Below, one piece after another: positions 10,216-18,660 of a DNA stretch of 36,923 nt. The stretch is from positions 1-36,923 of the forward strand of contig CANHZI010000023.1 in NCBI GenBank assembly GCA_947464955.1. The letters run 5' to 3'. Both the position numbers and the translations under genes were made by a program. The stretch is from Oxalobacteraceae bacterium. Lineage in GTDB: Bacteria; Pseudomonadota; Gammaproteobacteria; Burkholderiales; Burkholderiaceae_D. The notes beneath the pieces were generated by a model. The model worked only from the letters and a program-made list of their open reading frames with translations, had not been told where the DNA came from and ran no database searches. The stretch's first letter is position 1, and each line of letters opens with the position of its first letter.

Positions 10216-11293
10216 AGCATTCCCCTACTTTGCGTGATACCGAAGTACCTATTGATGTTTTGCGCAAACTGCCAAATAAAGTTTTGGCAACCCACGAACA
10301 GACAATAAAAAATCAAATGAAAACCGAACTTGGGCTCAAGAATAGTGCAGCGCAACAGGAAAAACAACAAGAAAAATTAGGGTCAGAGTTTATAAAAACT
10401 GGTCTTATTTTCGCACTTTATTTAAAGGGGACGGTGTCATTTTTTTACAGGCGGGTCGCTGCTATGAAAGAGAAGAGAAATCGACGCTTTGGATGGTTCG
10501 GATCATTTGTAACTGGTACTCGAAAGTAAACTCACTCCTTGGCTTCGAAGTTTCACTATGTGTTTTTTCATTGCGATAATTAATCATCTCAGCAGAAAAA
10601 AATAATTGGCTTAAATTACAAATTTATCCATTTTCGCAAACTTGGATTTTTTGCGCATTAAAGTGAACTCAACGGTTTACCACTTTGCCAACCTTAAACC
10701 AAAAAGTCTCTTGAAAATACAATGTAGGTATTATTAGATTCGAATGAGGCGTGTCCAACGCAATAGCAGGTGTCAAGAAAAATCAATTCTCGTTTAATGA
10801 AGCCAACTCTGTATTTTTTGCAGAGTTTGTCGTTCAACTTCATGTTGTTAGGAATAATCTTAAACGCAAGACTACTCTTGTTCCGCCACTCAGATCAAAG
10901 TCACGGTGCTTTGCTATCATCACCTCAGCCCCAACAAAAAAAGAAGCGACCATATGCAAAAGTGCTCTCTCCCGGGGTGAACCTGACCGAAAAACAAACA
11001 AAAGCTCCCACAACTAAAGTCTAAAAAAACCCTACGACCCTACCTCAAGGGGTATGTAACGATGCGAGACTCATAATATGCCGTGAATTGTTGTAGGAGC
11101 ATGACGTATGCGACTAGTATGTCTTATCAGCGTTTGATCAATTTGTAGTTCCAGAGCTGCATTACTAGTCGATAGAAAGTGAAAATTAAATGGCAAATGG
11201 CTGTTTAAAAAGATTTAGAAAGTACTAAAATCCGATTTCTAACTGCGATAGCTCATACATCTCCCCGAAACTCGACACTTTAGATTAGCCTCT
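10216..11293. other. Gene-poor region upstream of gltB
   Basis: About 1.08 kb, AT-rich, without a convincing gene. It must contain the gltB promoter at its left end. Notable pieces are an inverted repeat at 10269-10288; a stretch at about 10378-10450 containing AGGGTCAGAGT and TTTAAAGGGGACGGTGTC, which resembles the flanks of REP-associated transposases; and a promoter-like stretch with a short ribosome-site-preceded frame at 11040-11150. A 75-codon plus-strand frame (10797-11024) has a hydrophobic start but no ribosome site; I do not call it. Confidence 0.5.
10269..10288 (-). promoter_or_regulatory. Inverted repeat upstream of gltB (possible operator or leader hairpin)
   Basis: TGCCAAA and TTTGGCA are perfect 7-base arms separated by six bases, 54-73 bases upstream of the gltB start codon. 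The position suits an operator or a 5' leader hairpin. No known regulator site could be assigned with confidence. Confidence 0.4.
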
Positions 11294-11869
11294 ATGAGAA
11301 CATTAATTATTCCTTTTATCCTCTGTAGTCTAACGAGTTGTACTATAGCTCCGACAGCCGCCCAACTAGCGCAAGTAGACACACTCCACCCAGCACAGTT
11401 CGATACTTCTGATTGGCAAAGGCCAGGCGTGACGTCATATTCTGCTCGTCTCCAAGAAGAAGTGCTTCGTCCATGTATCTCAATTCGGCAGCCTTATTCA
11501 AAAGTAAGCTTGCTTGTATCTCGATTGCTGCTCGAGAACTTGGTTTCTCGCGGACGTACAGGTCCCAATGGCAAACAAGGCACAATTTACAACGACCATA
11601 TTGCAAAACACGCAAGTGGACTATTGCTTTCAGAGTCCGATGTAAAAGATCCTTACGGATGCAAGCAAACTAAGGACAAAATCCCATACGATGCGGATTC
11701 TCTACTTGCCTCGCTTTTGAGATCAGGGCAAGTAGTCGCGATGAACATTGAAACAAACAAAGTCATCAACAATGTCACTGTTCAATACGATAACTCAAAT
11801 TTTGAGGGCGACGTCAAATATAAAATCGAAGGCGAAGTTATTTTTCGGTTTAAGACATGGATTCGTTAG
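11294..11869 (+). CDS. Hypothetical lipoprotein
   Basis: The 191-residue product starts with a lipoprotein signal peptide: MRTL, a hydrophobic stretch, then lipobox LTSC with the acylated cysteine at 16. It should be anchored in the inner or outer membrane facing the periplasm. I do not recognise the family. The mature part is mixed alpha/beta by eye, with four cysteines in all (C11, C16, C61, C123) and a C-terminal beta-rich stretch (VTVQYDNSNFEGDVKYKIEGEVIFRF). There is no obvious operon partner; the next gene begins 237 bases downstream. Confidence 0.75.
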   Translation: MRTLIIPFILCSLTSCTIAPTAAQLAQVDTLHPAQFDTSDWQRPGVTSYSARLQEEVLRPCISIRQPYSKVSLLVSRLLLENLVSRGRTGPNGKQGTIYNDHIAKHASGLLLSESDVKDPYGCKQTKDKIPYDADSLLASLLRSGQVVAMNIETNKVINNVTVQYDNSNFEGDVKYKIEGEVIFRFKTWIR

Positions 11870-12106
11870 CGAGAAGGCTCTCACACTTTGCCCGAAGAGA
11901 ATGACTTGCCAAAAAGCGCAACATAGTTTGTAGGCGCAAATCGAGCATCAACCAAATTGACACTACAAACCCTTCAGAACGTTCAACCAAACGCGACTCC
12001 CGTACTTTCGTGAAACCGCGATTTGTAATCGATTTTGGTTGCATGCGGAGACAATTCTGATAGGGTAAGTGAATTAAATCTCTACTCTTATTTTCTAAGC
12101 CTTATT

Positions 12107-12640
12107 ATGCTTGACCTTCAACCTAAACTTCATGGCAATCTCGTCAAACTCGAGCCACTGCAAACAAGTGACTTCGCAAAACTATTTGCCGTGGCATCAG
12201 ATCCCTTAATCTGGGAGCAGCACCCTGCATCCGATCGCTATCAAAAACCAGTCTTCAGACAGTTTTTTGACGATGGAATGGCTTCCGGTGGTGCATTTTT
12301 GATTTGCGAAGCCAACTCTGATCGCATTATCGGCTCATCACGGTACTGCCACTATTCGCAACAAGCTAATGAGATTGAAATTGGTTATACCTTTCTCGCA
12401 CGTGAGTATTGGGGTGGTCGCTATAATGCAGAGATCAAGGCTTTGATGCTGCGGCACGCCTTTCGGTTTGTCGATTCGGTATTGTTTGTGGTTGGCATCC
12501 ACAATTTTCGCTCACAGCAAGCAGTATTGAAACTTGGCGCCCTTCCAGATCCGACAGACCAACAGCTGCATAGCGACAGGATCATCTACCGTCTGCGTAA
12601 AGAGATCTTTCTTGCTCAGGGCTTCCGTTACGGCAAATGA
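12107..12640 (+). CDS. GNAT family N-acetyltransferase (RimJ/RimL type)
   Basis: This is a 177-residue protein from the ATG at 12107; the frame extends upstream to 12035 but MLDLQPKLHGNLVKLEPL is the usual N-terminus of this family. The pattern is that of RimJ/RimL-like acetyltransferases: a beta-strand start LEPLQTSDFAKLF, the strand EIEIGYTFLAREYWGGRYNAEIKALMLRHAF (split here by the acetyl-CoA loop) and the terminal GIHNFRSQQAVLKLGAL, where N and S contact the cofactor. The substrate is unknown, likely a small molecule or protein N-terminus. The ribosome site is weak. It is followed 37 bases later by a methyltransferase on the same strand. Confidence 0.85.
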   Translation: MLDLQPKLHGNLVKLEPLQTSDFAKLFAVASDPLIWEQHPASDRYQKPVFRQFFDDGMASGGAFLICEANSDRIIGSSRYCHYSQQANEIEIGYTFLAREYWGGRYNAEIKALMLRHAFRFVDSVLFVVGIHNFRSQQAVLKLGALPDPTDQQLHSDRIIYRLRKEIFLAQGFRYGK

Positions 12641-12677
12641 AATTTCTTTACTCTGTCACCAAAGAAACTTAGTTCCT

Positions 12678-13259
12678 ATGCCTATCCCCAGCAGCTACGA
12701 AGAATATGCGCATGAGTTCATGCGGTGGCGAGAGCAGTCTGAAATCGGCGTCTCCGTCGTATTGCAATGGTCACGCCTTTTAAAACCACAATCAAGCGTA
12801 CTTGATCTCGGCTGCGGCTCAGGCAAACCCATTGCCACTGTTCTCGCACAACGCGGTTACACGATGTACGGCATCGATACGTCTTCACGCTTAGTCGAGG
12901 CCTATCTACGCCAAGTCGCAAACGCATCGGCTGTCTGCGAATCAATTGAAAGCTCGCGCTTTTATGATCGACAATTCGATGCAGCGATCGCCATTGGTTT
13001 GATCTTTCTACTGCCAGAAGCGACACAAATTCAATTCATACGAAGGCTCGCCTCGGTCGTTACGATAGGCGGACATCTTTTGTTCACCGCACCGACCCAA
13101 GTACATACCTGGAAAGATGTGTTGACCGGCGCCGACTCCTTGTCTCTAGGGCGCGAGTCTTACCTTCGCATCGGCGCCGACGCTGGCTTTGAACTCGAGA
13201 ATGAATGGGTGGACCAAGGAGAGAATCATTACTTCGGATTTCGCCGAGTTACCCGCTAA
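12678..13259 (+). CDS. Class I SAM-dependent methyltransferase
   Basis: The 193-residue protein starts at the ATG at 12678 (the longer open frame overlaps the acetyltransferase gene and is not protein-like). Motif I is VLDLGCGSGKPIA at about 39-51, motif II acidic end is YGIDTSSRLVEAYL, and motif post-I/IV appears as FDAAIAIGLIFLLPE, all typical of Methyltransf_11/25 folds. There is no targeting signal, so it is cytoplasmic. The methyl acceptor cannot be told from the sequence. It probably shares a transcript with the upstream GNAT gene. Confidence 0.85.
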   Translation: MPIPSSYEEYAHEFMRWREQSEIGVSVVLQWSRLLKPQSSVLDLGCGSGKPIATVLAQRGYTMYGIDTSSRLVEAYLRQVANASAVCESIESSRFYDRQFDAAIAIGLIFLLPEATQIQFIRRLASVVTIGGHLLFTAPTQVHTWKDVLTGADSLSLGRESYLRIGADAGFELENEWVDQGENHYFGFRRVTR

Positions 13260-13348
13260 TTTCGCACGGCAGTACTTGTTGCAGATTGTTATCTCCACAA
13301 CAAGATGCTATGTTCTGTGCTCATCCATACTCAATTCATCATCAAACT

Positions 13349-13861
13349 ATGCATGCAGCACCTGACAAGGTCCACAACCCTTACACCGCCCCGACCAATT
13401 TAGGTTCTGGTGAAGCGCGAGTTTTATCGCCAATCAAGCTCAAACGCCCCATCAGCGTTTGGTTGATGCAGGTGTTTATGTTCATGTTTGCAGGCTTATT
13501 TACCTACTCTAGCATTCGAACCGTGCGCGATTTTGCCGCTCTTGGTACATCCCAAGTCGAGGTATGGAAAATCGTCATCGCACTGGTCTTGCAAATTGCA
13601 TTCATCTTTGCTTTCGCTGCCACAGCGGTCGCTCTTTTTCGACGAGCGAACTGGAGTAAGTGGGTCAGCCTTGTATTACTTTCACTCTTGATTGCATTTA
13701 TCATTCTTCGCCCAGACACCACCTACTACGCCAACGATGCCGAACGCATCGGTGGCTTCATCGGTCGCTATCTTTTCTTCCCCCCACTGTTTATGTGGTG
13801 GGCTTATGCACTCGCATTCTCACAAAAAGCGAAACGATACTTTTCAACCGAAACTGTCTAA
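13349..13861 (+). CDS. Small integral membrane protein
   Basis: From the ATG at 13349 the product has 170 residues; starts at 13305-13310 are also possible and no ribosome site decides. The N-terminus contains NPYTAPTN, a motif common at the start of small bacterial membrane proteins (DUF805/DUF2569-like styles), followed by about four hydrophobic segments (VWLMQVFMFMFAGLFTYSS; IVIALVLQIAFIFAFAATAVALF; WVSLVLLSLLIAFIIL; YLFFPPLFMWWAYALAF). Function unknown. Confidence 0.65.
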   Translation: MHAAPDKVHNPYTAPTNLGSGEARVLSPIKLKRPISVWLMQVFMFMFAGLFTYSSIRTVRDFAALGTSQVEVWKIVIALVLQIAFIFAFAATAVALFRRANWSKWVSLVLLSLLIAFIILRPDTTYYANDAERIGGFIGRYLFFPPLFMWWAYALAFSQKAKRYFSTETV

Positions 13862-13908
13862 TTCATTTTCAACCCAGCATCAGTTTTTTGATCTTTAGAA
13901 AGAACAAT

Positions 13909-14364
13909 ATGAGTGCCATCGGTAATTTAATTTGGTTTTGTTTAGGCGGCGTGATCATGGGCCTCGGATGGTGGTTCGCTGCATGCCTAGCTTTCATTAG
14001 CATCATCGGCATCCCATGGGGCCGCGCCTGCTTTGTCATCGGTACTTTCTCTTTTTTCCCGTTCGGACAAGAAGCCATTGATCGTAAAGAGCTATCACAG
14101 GTGGAAGACATCGGCACCAGTACCGCCGGCACGATAGGGAATATCGTCTGGTTTGTTTTCGCGGGGCTGTGGTTAGCGATTGGGCATGTCATCTCAGCTG
14201 TCGCTTGCTTCATCACCATTATCGGCATCCCTTTTGGCATCCAACATCTGAAGTTAGCTGGCATCGCCATCGCTCCAATCGGTAAGACGATAGTGTCAAA
14301 GGAAGTTGCTGCAGAGGCTCGCCAACGTAACGCGCGGGTTTATGTTGATGCCGTCAGACGCTAA
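13909..14364 (+). CDS. yccF: YccF domain-containing membrane protein
   Basis: This is a 151-residue inner-membrane protein matching YccF (DUF307/PF03733) in length and motifs. The family is built from an internal duplication, visible here as ISIIGIPWGRACFVIGTF followed by FPFG, and again as ITIIGIPFGIQHLKLAGI followed by APIG. The N-terminus MSAIGNLIWFCLGG is also characteristic. The role of the family is unknown. The start at 13909 is chosen because the upstream part of the open frame overlaps the previous gene in another frame. Confidence 0.9.
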   Translation: MSAIGNLIWFCLGGVIMGLGWWFAACLAFISIIGIPWGRACFVIGTFSFFPFGQEAIDRKELSQVEDIGTSTAGTIGNIVWFVFAGLWLAIGHVISAVACFITIIGIPFGIQHLKLAGIAIAPIGKTIVSKEVAAEARQRNARVYVDAVRR

Positions 14365-14527
14365 GCTTCATCTTAAGTTTCATTCATCTAGGCTCATGGA
14401 AGATCAGAATTTGTACGTTCTGTGAGCAAATGCTTTTCCTTGAAACTACCTAATCTGAATGAAAATCTACTCGAATCTGAAACAAATCTGATTTACACTA
14501 GGCTTAATATATTTATCTAAGCCGATC

Positions 14528-17035
14528 ATGAAGATCTCTCTGCAAGCTGTCTTTGCACAACTTTCGTACACAAACTACTCCAAGGCTACCTTAGATTGTT
14601 GCAAGCTGTTAGCAGCGATACTTTGCTTCTTGCTGCTAGCGCCGGCAGATGCTCAAGGTGTACCGCCAGACACAAATACGATGATAATCAATCGGCTAGG
14701 TACGCCGACTGCGATGCAGGATTTTGATGGCTATGGCAACCAAAGATACAACCCCTTATTTGGTCGTGGCAGTTGGCATGGTTTCTTATTGCCAGATCAA
14801 GTTGAACATCGAGCAGGGTTCACCGGCCCTTTAATTGTTGCAGAGGAATATGCCGTTTTTCTTGCAACTGCGCTCGACACCCTAGACATTATCGATGTGC
14901 ATACCAAGCAGAGCTTTGACAAGAGCAAGGCCAAATGGCGTTATCGCGAATCTTGGGATGGACTACACCAAAGTTTGATCTGGCCTGATCTCGAATTACA
15001 GCTTTCTTTGCGCTTCGTATCGGCACACACAGCGATGGTACAAACGCGCATAATCAATACTCGCCGCCACAGCCATTCTCTAGAGCTTCGATGGTATGGG
15101 AAATTGCTGTCGCAATGGCAAACAACAACTAGCGCGCAGGCTCAACAATCCTCACTGATAGCCGATGTCTCGACAAAATTTCCACAGTGGCAGCGCACGC
15201 TTTCCGCGACGGACGATACCCTCATTGTGAATCTTGGGCGCCTTCGTTCAACCACCGATGTGATGGTGTCGGGTAGCGGGCAATACTGGATTCACCGATC
15301 ACTCAAGACCCACACGACGATTTCTGATTTAGCCTATGAAAGTCGCACTGATCTCATTCGCTTAGCCCCAAACTCGCATTTAACAGTCTACACCACACAT
15401 CACTATGCACTAGATGCAGCAGACCTAATTGTAGCGCAAGCCAGTGCTAAGCTAAGCATGAGCAAGCCAGCACAAATGTGGCAAAAGGCAGCGCAACAAG
15501 GACTCAAATCAAGCTCAAATCCACGCACACATTTACAGGCAAAAGCGATGGCGACGCTGATCGATAATTGGCGCCACCCTGCTGGCGCCATTGCATATGA
15601 GGGAGTCGTGCCATCGACCACTTCACGCTGGTTCAATTGTATGTGGGGATGGGATAGCTATAAACACGCTTACGCCTTGAGCGAAATGAACTCAAGTTTG
15701 GCGAAGAATCAGATACGGGCAATGTTCGCTAGTCAAATTCAAGAAGATGACATGCTGCGACCTTTTGACGCGGGCATGATCATCGACAATGTCTGCTATA
15801 ACCGAGATGCACTACGCGGTGGGGATGGCTATAACTGGAACGAGCGCAATACCAAGCCCCCATTAGCAGCTTGGGCTAGCTGGAAAATTTATACTGAGGA
15901 CCATGATCGTGCCTGGCTTGCAGAGATCTATCCAAAACTCAAAGCCTTTCACGCTTGGTGGTATCGCCGCCGGGATATTAACCACAATGGTTTGGTGGAG
16001 TTTGGTGCCACCTCGCACCCTGAGCACCACAATCCACAAGGAGATCTAAAATTTAGTGTGAACACGACTAACCTGCATTGGCAACAACAATGCACCGCAG
16101 CGGGTACCCAGCAACTGGTCTGCTACGGCATGGCGCTGTACAAGCAAGCACAACAGGAAGGTCTCGAAGTATTTGCGCCTGCGCAAGAAGGGACCGGGTA
16201 TGAATCGGGAATGGATAACGCTGCTCGCTTCGGCTTCATCGAACCAGAGCAGCTCGAGCAGAATGCCAAGCAATATCACCAAGGCGACCTCACACGTGCA
16301 AGAGCAGCTTGGCAGGTCGGGTTCTTTGAAAATCGCAATGCGGAAGGAAAACTATTGGCCTACTCGATGAACCAAGAATCGGTCGACCTCAATGCATTTA
16401 TGTACGCAGATAAACTCTATTTGGCTCAGATCGCGCAAGCGCTCGCACTCAAAGAAGATGCTGCCGAATGGCGTCGGCAAGCCAAGCAACTCAAAGAAAA
16501 AATCAATCGATGCATGTACGACCCCGCATCCGCTTACTTTTACGACAGACAATTGCGCACGATAGAAGCACAAGCAAATTCTTGTGCCGACGGCGAGTTA
16601 CTGACCCAACGTGGCATGGGAAGCGAGGCTTTTGCCGTATTGTGGGCCGGGGCAGCAGATGCGAAGAAAGCGAAATCGGTCATCGCGCGTTGGCAAGATC
16701 CATCGAAGTTTGCTAGTTTCTTGCCTTTTCCTACAGCGGCGATCGACAATCCTGCCTTCCATCCGACGAGTTATTGGCGTGGTCGAGTATGGATAGACCA
16801 AGCTTATTTCGCCTTGAAAGGGCTTCAGCAATATGGCGAATCTCGTCTTGCGAGAAAAATGGCACGACAATTGATCAGCAATGCAGAAGGTATCAAAAGT
16901 AATGCGCCTTTCCGAGAGAACTACCATCCGTTCAATGGCAAAGGGCAAGGTCCCGCCAATTTCAGCTGGTCGGCAGCTCATTTCTGGATGATAGAAAGAG
17001 AGATTCTAACTTCCAGCGCAAAAACCAAACACTGA
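14528..17035 (+). CDS. ygjK: Exported GH63 glycosidase, YgjK-like
   Basis: The 835-residue protein has a late signal peptide (hydrophobic LLAAILCFLLLAPADA, cleavage near 42), so it acts in the periplasm or outside. It resembles E. coli YgjK (about 780 residues), a GH63 alpha-glucosidase with an N-terminal beta-sandwich and a C-terminal (alpha/alpha)6 barrel. Barrel motifs seen are WGWDSYKHAYAL, LRPFDAGMIID, ESGMDNAARF (Asp563 is the likely general acid by analogy with GH63 and GH37) and RENYHPFNG (Glu797, likely base), plus the C-terminal NFSWSAAHFW. The natural substrate is not evident. It stands alone with 163 bases to the next gene on each side. Confidence 0.88.
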   Translation: MKISLQAVFAQLSYTNYSKATLDCCKLLAAILCFLLLAPADAQGVPPDTNTMIINRLGTPTAMQDFDGYGNQRYNPLFGRGSWHGFLLPDQVEHRAGFTGPLIVAEEYAVFLATALDTLDIIDVHTKQSFDKSKAKWRYRESWDGLHQSLIWPDLELQLSLRFVSAHTAMVQTRIINTRRHSHSLELRWYGKLLSQWQTTTSAQAQQSSLIADVSTKFPQWQRTLSATDDTLIVNLGRLRSTTDVMVSGSGQYWIHRSLKTHTTISDLAYESRTDLIRLAPNSHLTVYTTHHYALDAADLIVAQASAKLSMSKPAQMWQKAAQQGLKSSSNPRTHLQAKAMATLIDNWRHPAGAIAYEGVVPSTTSRWFNCMWGWDSYKHAYALSEMNSSLAKNQIRAMFASQIQEDDMLRPFDAGMIIDNVCYNRDALRGGDGYNWNERNTKPPLAAWASWKIYTEDHDRAWLAEIYPKLKAFHAWWYRRRDINHNGLVEFGATSHPEHHNPQGDLKFSVNTTNLHWQQQCTAAGTQQLVCYGMALYKQAQQEGLEVFAPAQEGTGYESGMDNAARFGFIEPEQLEQNAKQYHQGDLTRARAAWQVGFFENRNAEGKLLAYSMNQESVDLNAFMYADKLYLAQIAQALALKEDAAEWRRQAKQLKEKINRCMYDPASAYFYDRQLRTIEAQANSCADGELLTQRGMGSEAFAVLWAGAADAKKAKSVIARWQDPSKFASFLPFPTAAIDNPAFHPTSYWRGRVWIDQAYFALKGLQQYGESRLARKMARQLISNAEGIKSNAPFRENYHPFNGKGQGPANFSWSAAHFWMIEREILTSSAKTKH

Positions 17036-17198
17036 AGTACGGATAGAATTCGATCAGAGTTTTCGCCAGTTTGATGACATCGTATAGCCATTTCGTCACA
17101 TACTCGCCACTGGATAGAAGGTATTTCGTTAGACTAAGTTGGTGTTCTACCTATTTCACACTTACTGACACTTACTGACTCTTTCTTATTCTATCGTT

Positions 17199-17687
17199 AT
17201 GAAATACCTGATAACTGGCCTCGTTCTATCCTTAGGACTGGCTTCAAGCAACCACGCCAACGCCCAGTTGGCCGTGACAGCACAGCATGATCATCAACAA
17301 CTTCTTCGTAGCAATGATCCTCAATTACAGGCCAACAAAAAACTAGTCTATGACTTCTGGCGCGAAGTATTTGAGGCGGGGCACATGGAACTCGCCGAGA
17401 AGTACCTCACTGAAGACTATCAGCAACACAATCCGAATGTCGGCACTGGTCGCGCCGCTTTCGTCGATCTATTGAGTCGTATTCGCAAACCGAGTGAGAT
17501 TGCGCCACGCATCAAGATGCCATTAGTCAGCATCATCGCGGAGAGAGACCTCGTCACGCTTGTTTTTGTGGCTCAACATCGTGATCCTAAAGATCAGAGT
17601 AAAACCTATACCAGCACTTGGTTCGACATGTTCCGTATTGAAAATGGAAAGATTGCAGAACACTGGGATCCAGATACGAAACAGTGA
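17199..17687 (+). CDS. SnoaL-like (NTF2 superfamily) exported protein
   Basis: The 162-residue protein carries a signal peptide (MKYLITGLVLSLGLASSNHANA, cleavage near 22) and a single NTF2/SnoaL-like domain. Diagnostic segments are NKKLVYDFWREVFEAGHMELAEKYL, the strand TEDYQQHNPNVGTGR and the final FDMFRIENGKIAEHWD. In cytoplasmic relatives this fold makes small-molecule isomerases or binding proteins; an exported single-domain form has no established substrate. Confidence 0.85.
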   Translation: MKYLITGLVLSLGLASSNHANAQLAVTAQHDHQQLLRSNDPQLQANKKLVYDFWREVFEAGHMELAEKYLTEDYQQHNPNVGTGRAAFVDLLSRIRKPSEIAPRIKMPLVSIIAERDLVTLVFVAQHRDPKDQSKTYTSTWFDMFRIENGKIAEHWDPDTKQ

Positions 17688-17754
17688 ATCAAACTGTAAG
17701 CTGTCGACGCCTTAGCAATTACAATAGCGGCATCCCATGACTACGTGAATCTCT

Positions 17755-18198
17755 ATGCCAGCATCGTCTCAGCTCCACTTTCGCCAAGCAACTGCAGAGG
17801 ACATACCTGCCATGTCTTCAATACGACTTGCGGTTCGTGAAAACATCCTGCGCGACCCAAGTAAAGTCACAATGCAGATGTATCGCGATTACCTAGATCG
17901 CGATGGCTGCGCATGGGTTTGTGAGCGCGGACAAAAGATCGTCGGCTTTTCTTACGCTGCGGTCGCCGACCATTCCATATGGGCTTTGTTTGTTGACCCT
18001 GAGCATGAAGGTTTCGGTGCGGGTAAAAAGCTTCTAAGCCTCGCTTGTGACTGGCTGTTTGCACAGGGTGCCGAGCAAATTCAATTGAGCACGAGTAAAA
18101 ATTCGCGCGCTGATTACTTCTATCAAGCGCAAGGCTGGGAACGTATCGAGCTCACTGCATCACAAGAGGTGAAGTACCAACTAAGGAAAAACAGGTGA
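17755..18198 (+). CDS. GNAT family N-acetyltransferase
   Basis: This is a 147-residue cytoplasmic acetyltransferase. The core is LHFRQATAEDIPAM at the start, WALFVDPEHEGFGAGKKLLSLACDWLF holding the acetyl-CoA pyrophosphate loop (R/QxxGxG/A as EGFGAG), and a terminal NSRADYFYQAQGWERI. The substrate is unknown. Its stop codon overlaps the GTG start of the next gene (GTGA at 18195-18198), which indicates translational coupling. Confidence 0.9.
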   Translation: MPASSQLHFRQATAEDIPAMSSIRLAVRENILRDPSKVTMQMYRDYLDRDGCAWVCERGQKIVGFSYAAVADHSIWALFVDPEHEGFGAGKKLLSLACDWLFAQGAEQIQLSTSKNSRADYFYQAQGWERIELTASQEVKYQLRKNR

Positions 18199-18656
18199 CA
18201 CTCGCAAAGCTGTGTTTTCTGATCGCCACTGCCATCTCTTTTTTTGGCGCTCTTATCCATTGGGTAGCGCCTTTCGTTGGGGTCGATTGGTACCGTTTTC
18301 TGACTTCACCTCAGTGGGTAGTTCAATCCGCCACAGCGCACACTTGGCAAGCACCCGTGGGCGCGGCCGTAATCGGTGCTTTGATGTTCATGTGCGGATT
18401 ATATGCATGCTCCGGAGCTGGCTTAATCAAGCGCATTCCCCTTCTTCGCACAGCGCTCTGTTTTGTTGCAATGCTGTGTATAGTACGCGGCGCGCTCATT
18501 TTTTTGTTCCTAGTAAAAATACCTGAGCGTCTTACTGCCTTTGATATCACTGCCTCGTTCGTCTGGTTGATAGCAGGTATTTGTTTTGCACTTGGCACCG
18601 GATTGCGGTGGCAACTACTGCAGGTCAACCGCGCAATTCAGCAATCGGAAAATTGA
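18195..18656 (+). CDS. Small integral membrane protein, coupled to GNAT gene
   Basis: The 153-residue protein starts with GTG overlapping the upstream stop. Four hydrophobic segments are visible: LCFLIATAISFFGALIHWV, APVGAAVIGALMFMCGLYA, ALCFVAMLCIVRGALIFLFL and FVWLIAGICFALGTGL. This layout and length fit small uncharacterised four-helix proteins of proteobacteria. Its stop lies only four bases from the stop of the convergent histidine kinase gene. Confidence 0.8.
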   Translation: MTLAKLCFLIATAISFFGALIHWVAPFVGVDWYRFLTSPQWVVQSATAHTWQAPVGAAVIGALMFMCGLYACSGAGLIKRIPLLRTALCFVAMLCIVRGALIFLFLVKIPERLTAFDITASFVWLIAGICFALGTGLRWQLLQVNRAIQQSEN

Positions 18657-18660
18657 CAAA

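Noticed and set aside
10230-10529. 99-codon plus-strand frame upstream of gltB
   Set aside because: Low-complexity composition rich in K, E and Q, no family signal, no ribosome site; it also overlaps the likely gltB promoter.
10797-11024. 75-codon frame with a hydrophobic start
   Set aside because: No ribosome site and an overlapping frame of similar length; cannot tell from noise.
11850-12044. 64-codon minus-strand frame between the lipoprotein and GNAT genes
   Set aside because: Recurrent-looking sequence that may be an interspersed repeat rather than a gene, and it overlaps the end of the lipoprotein gene.
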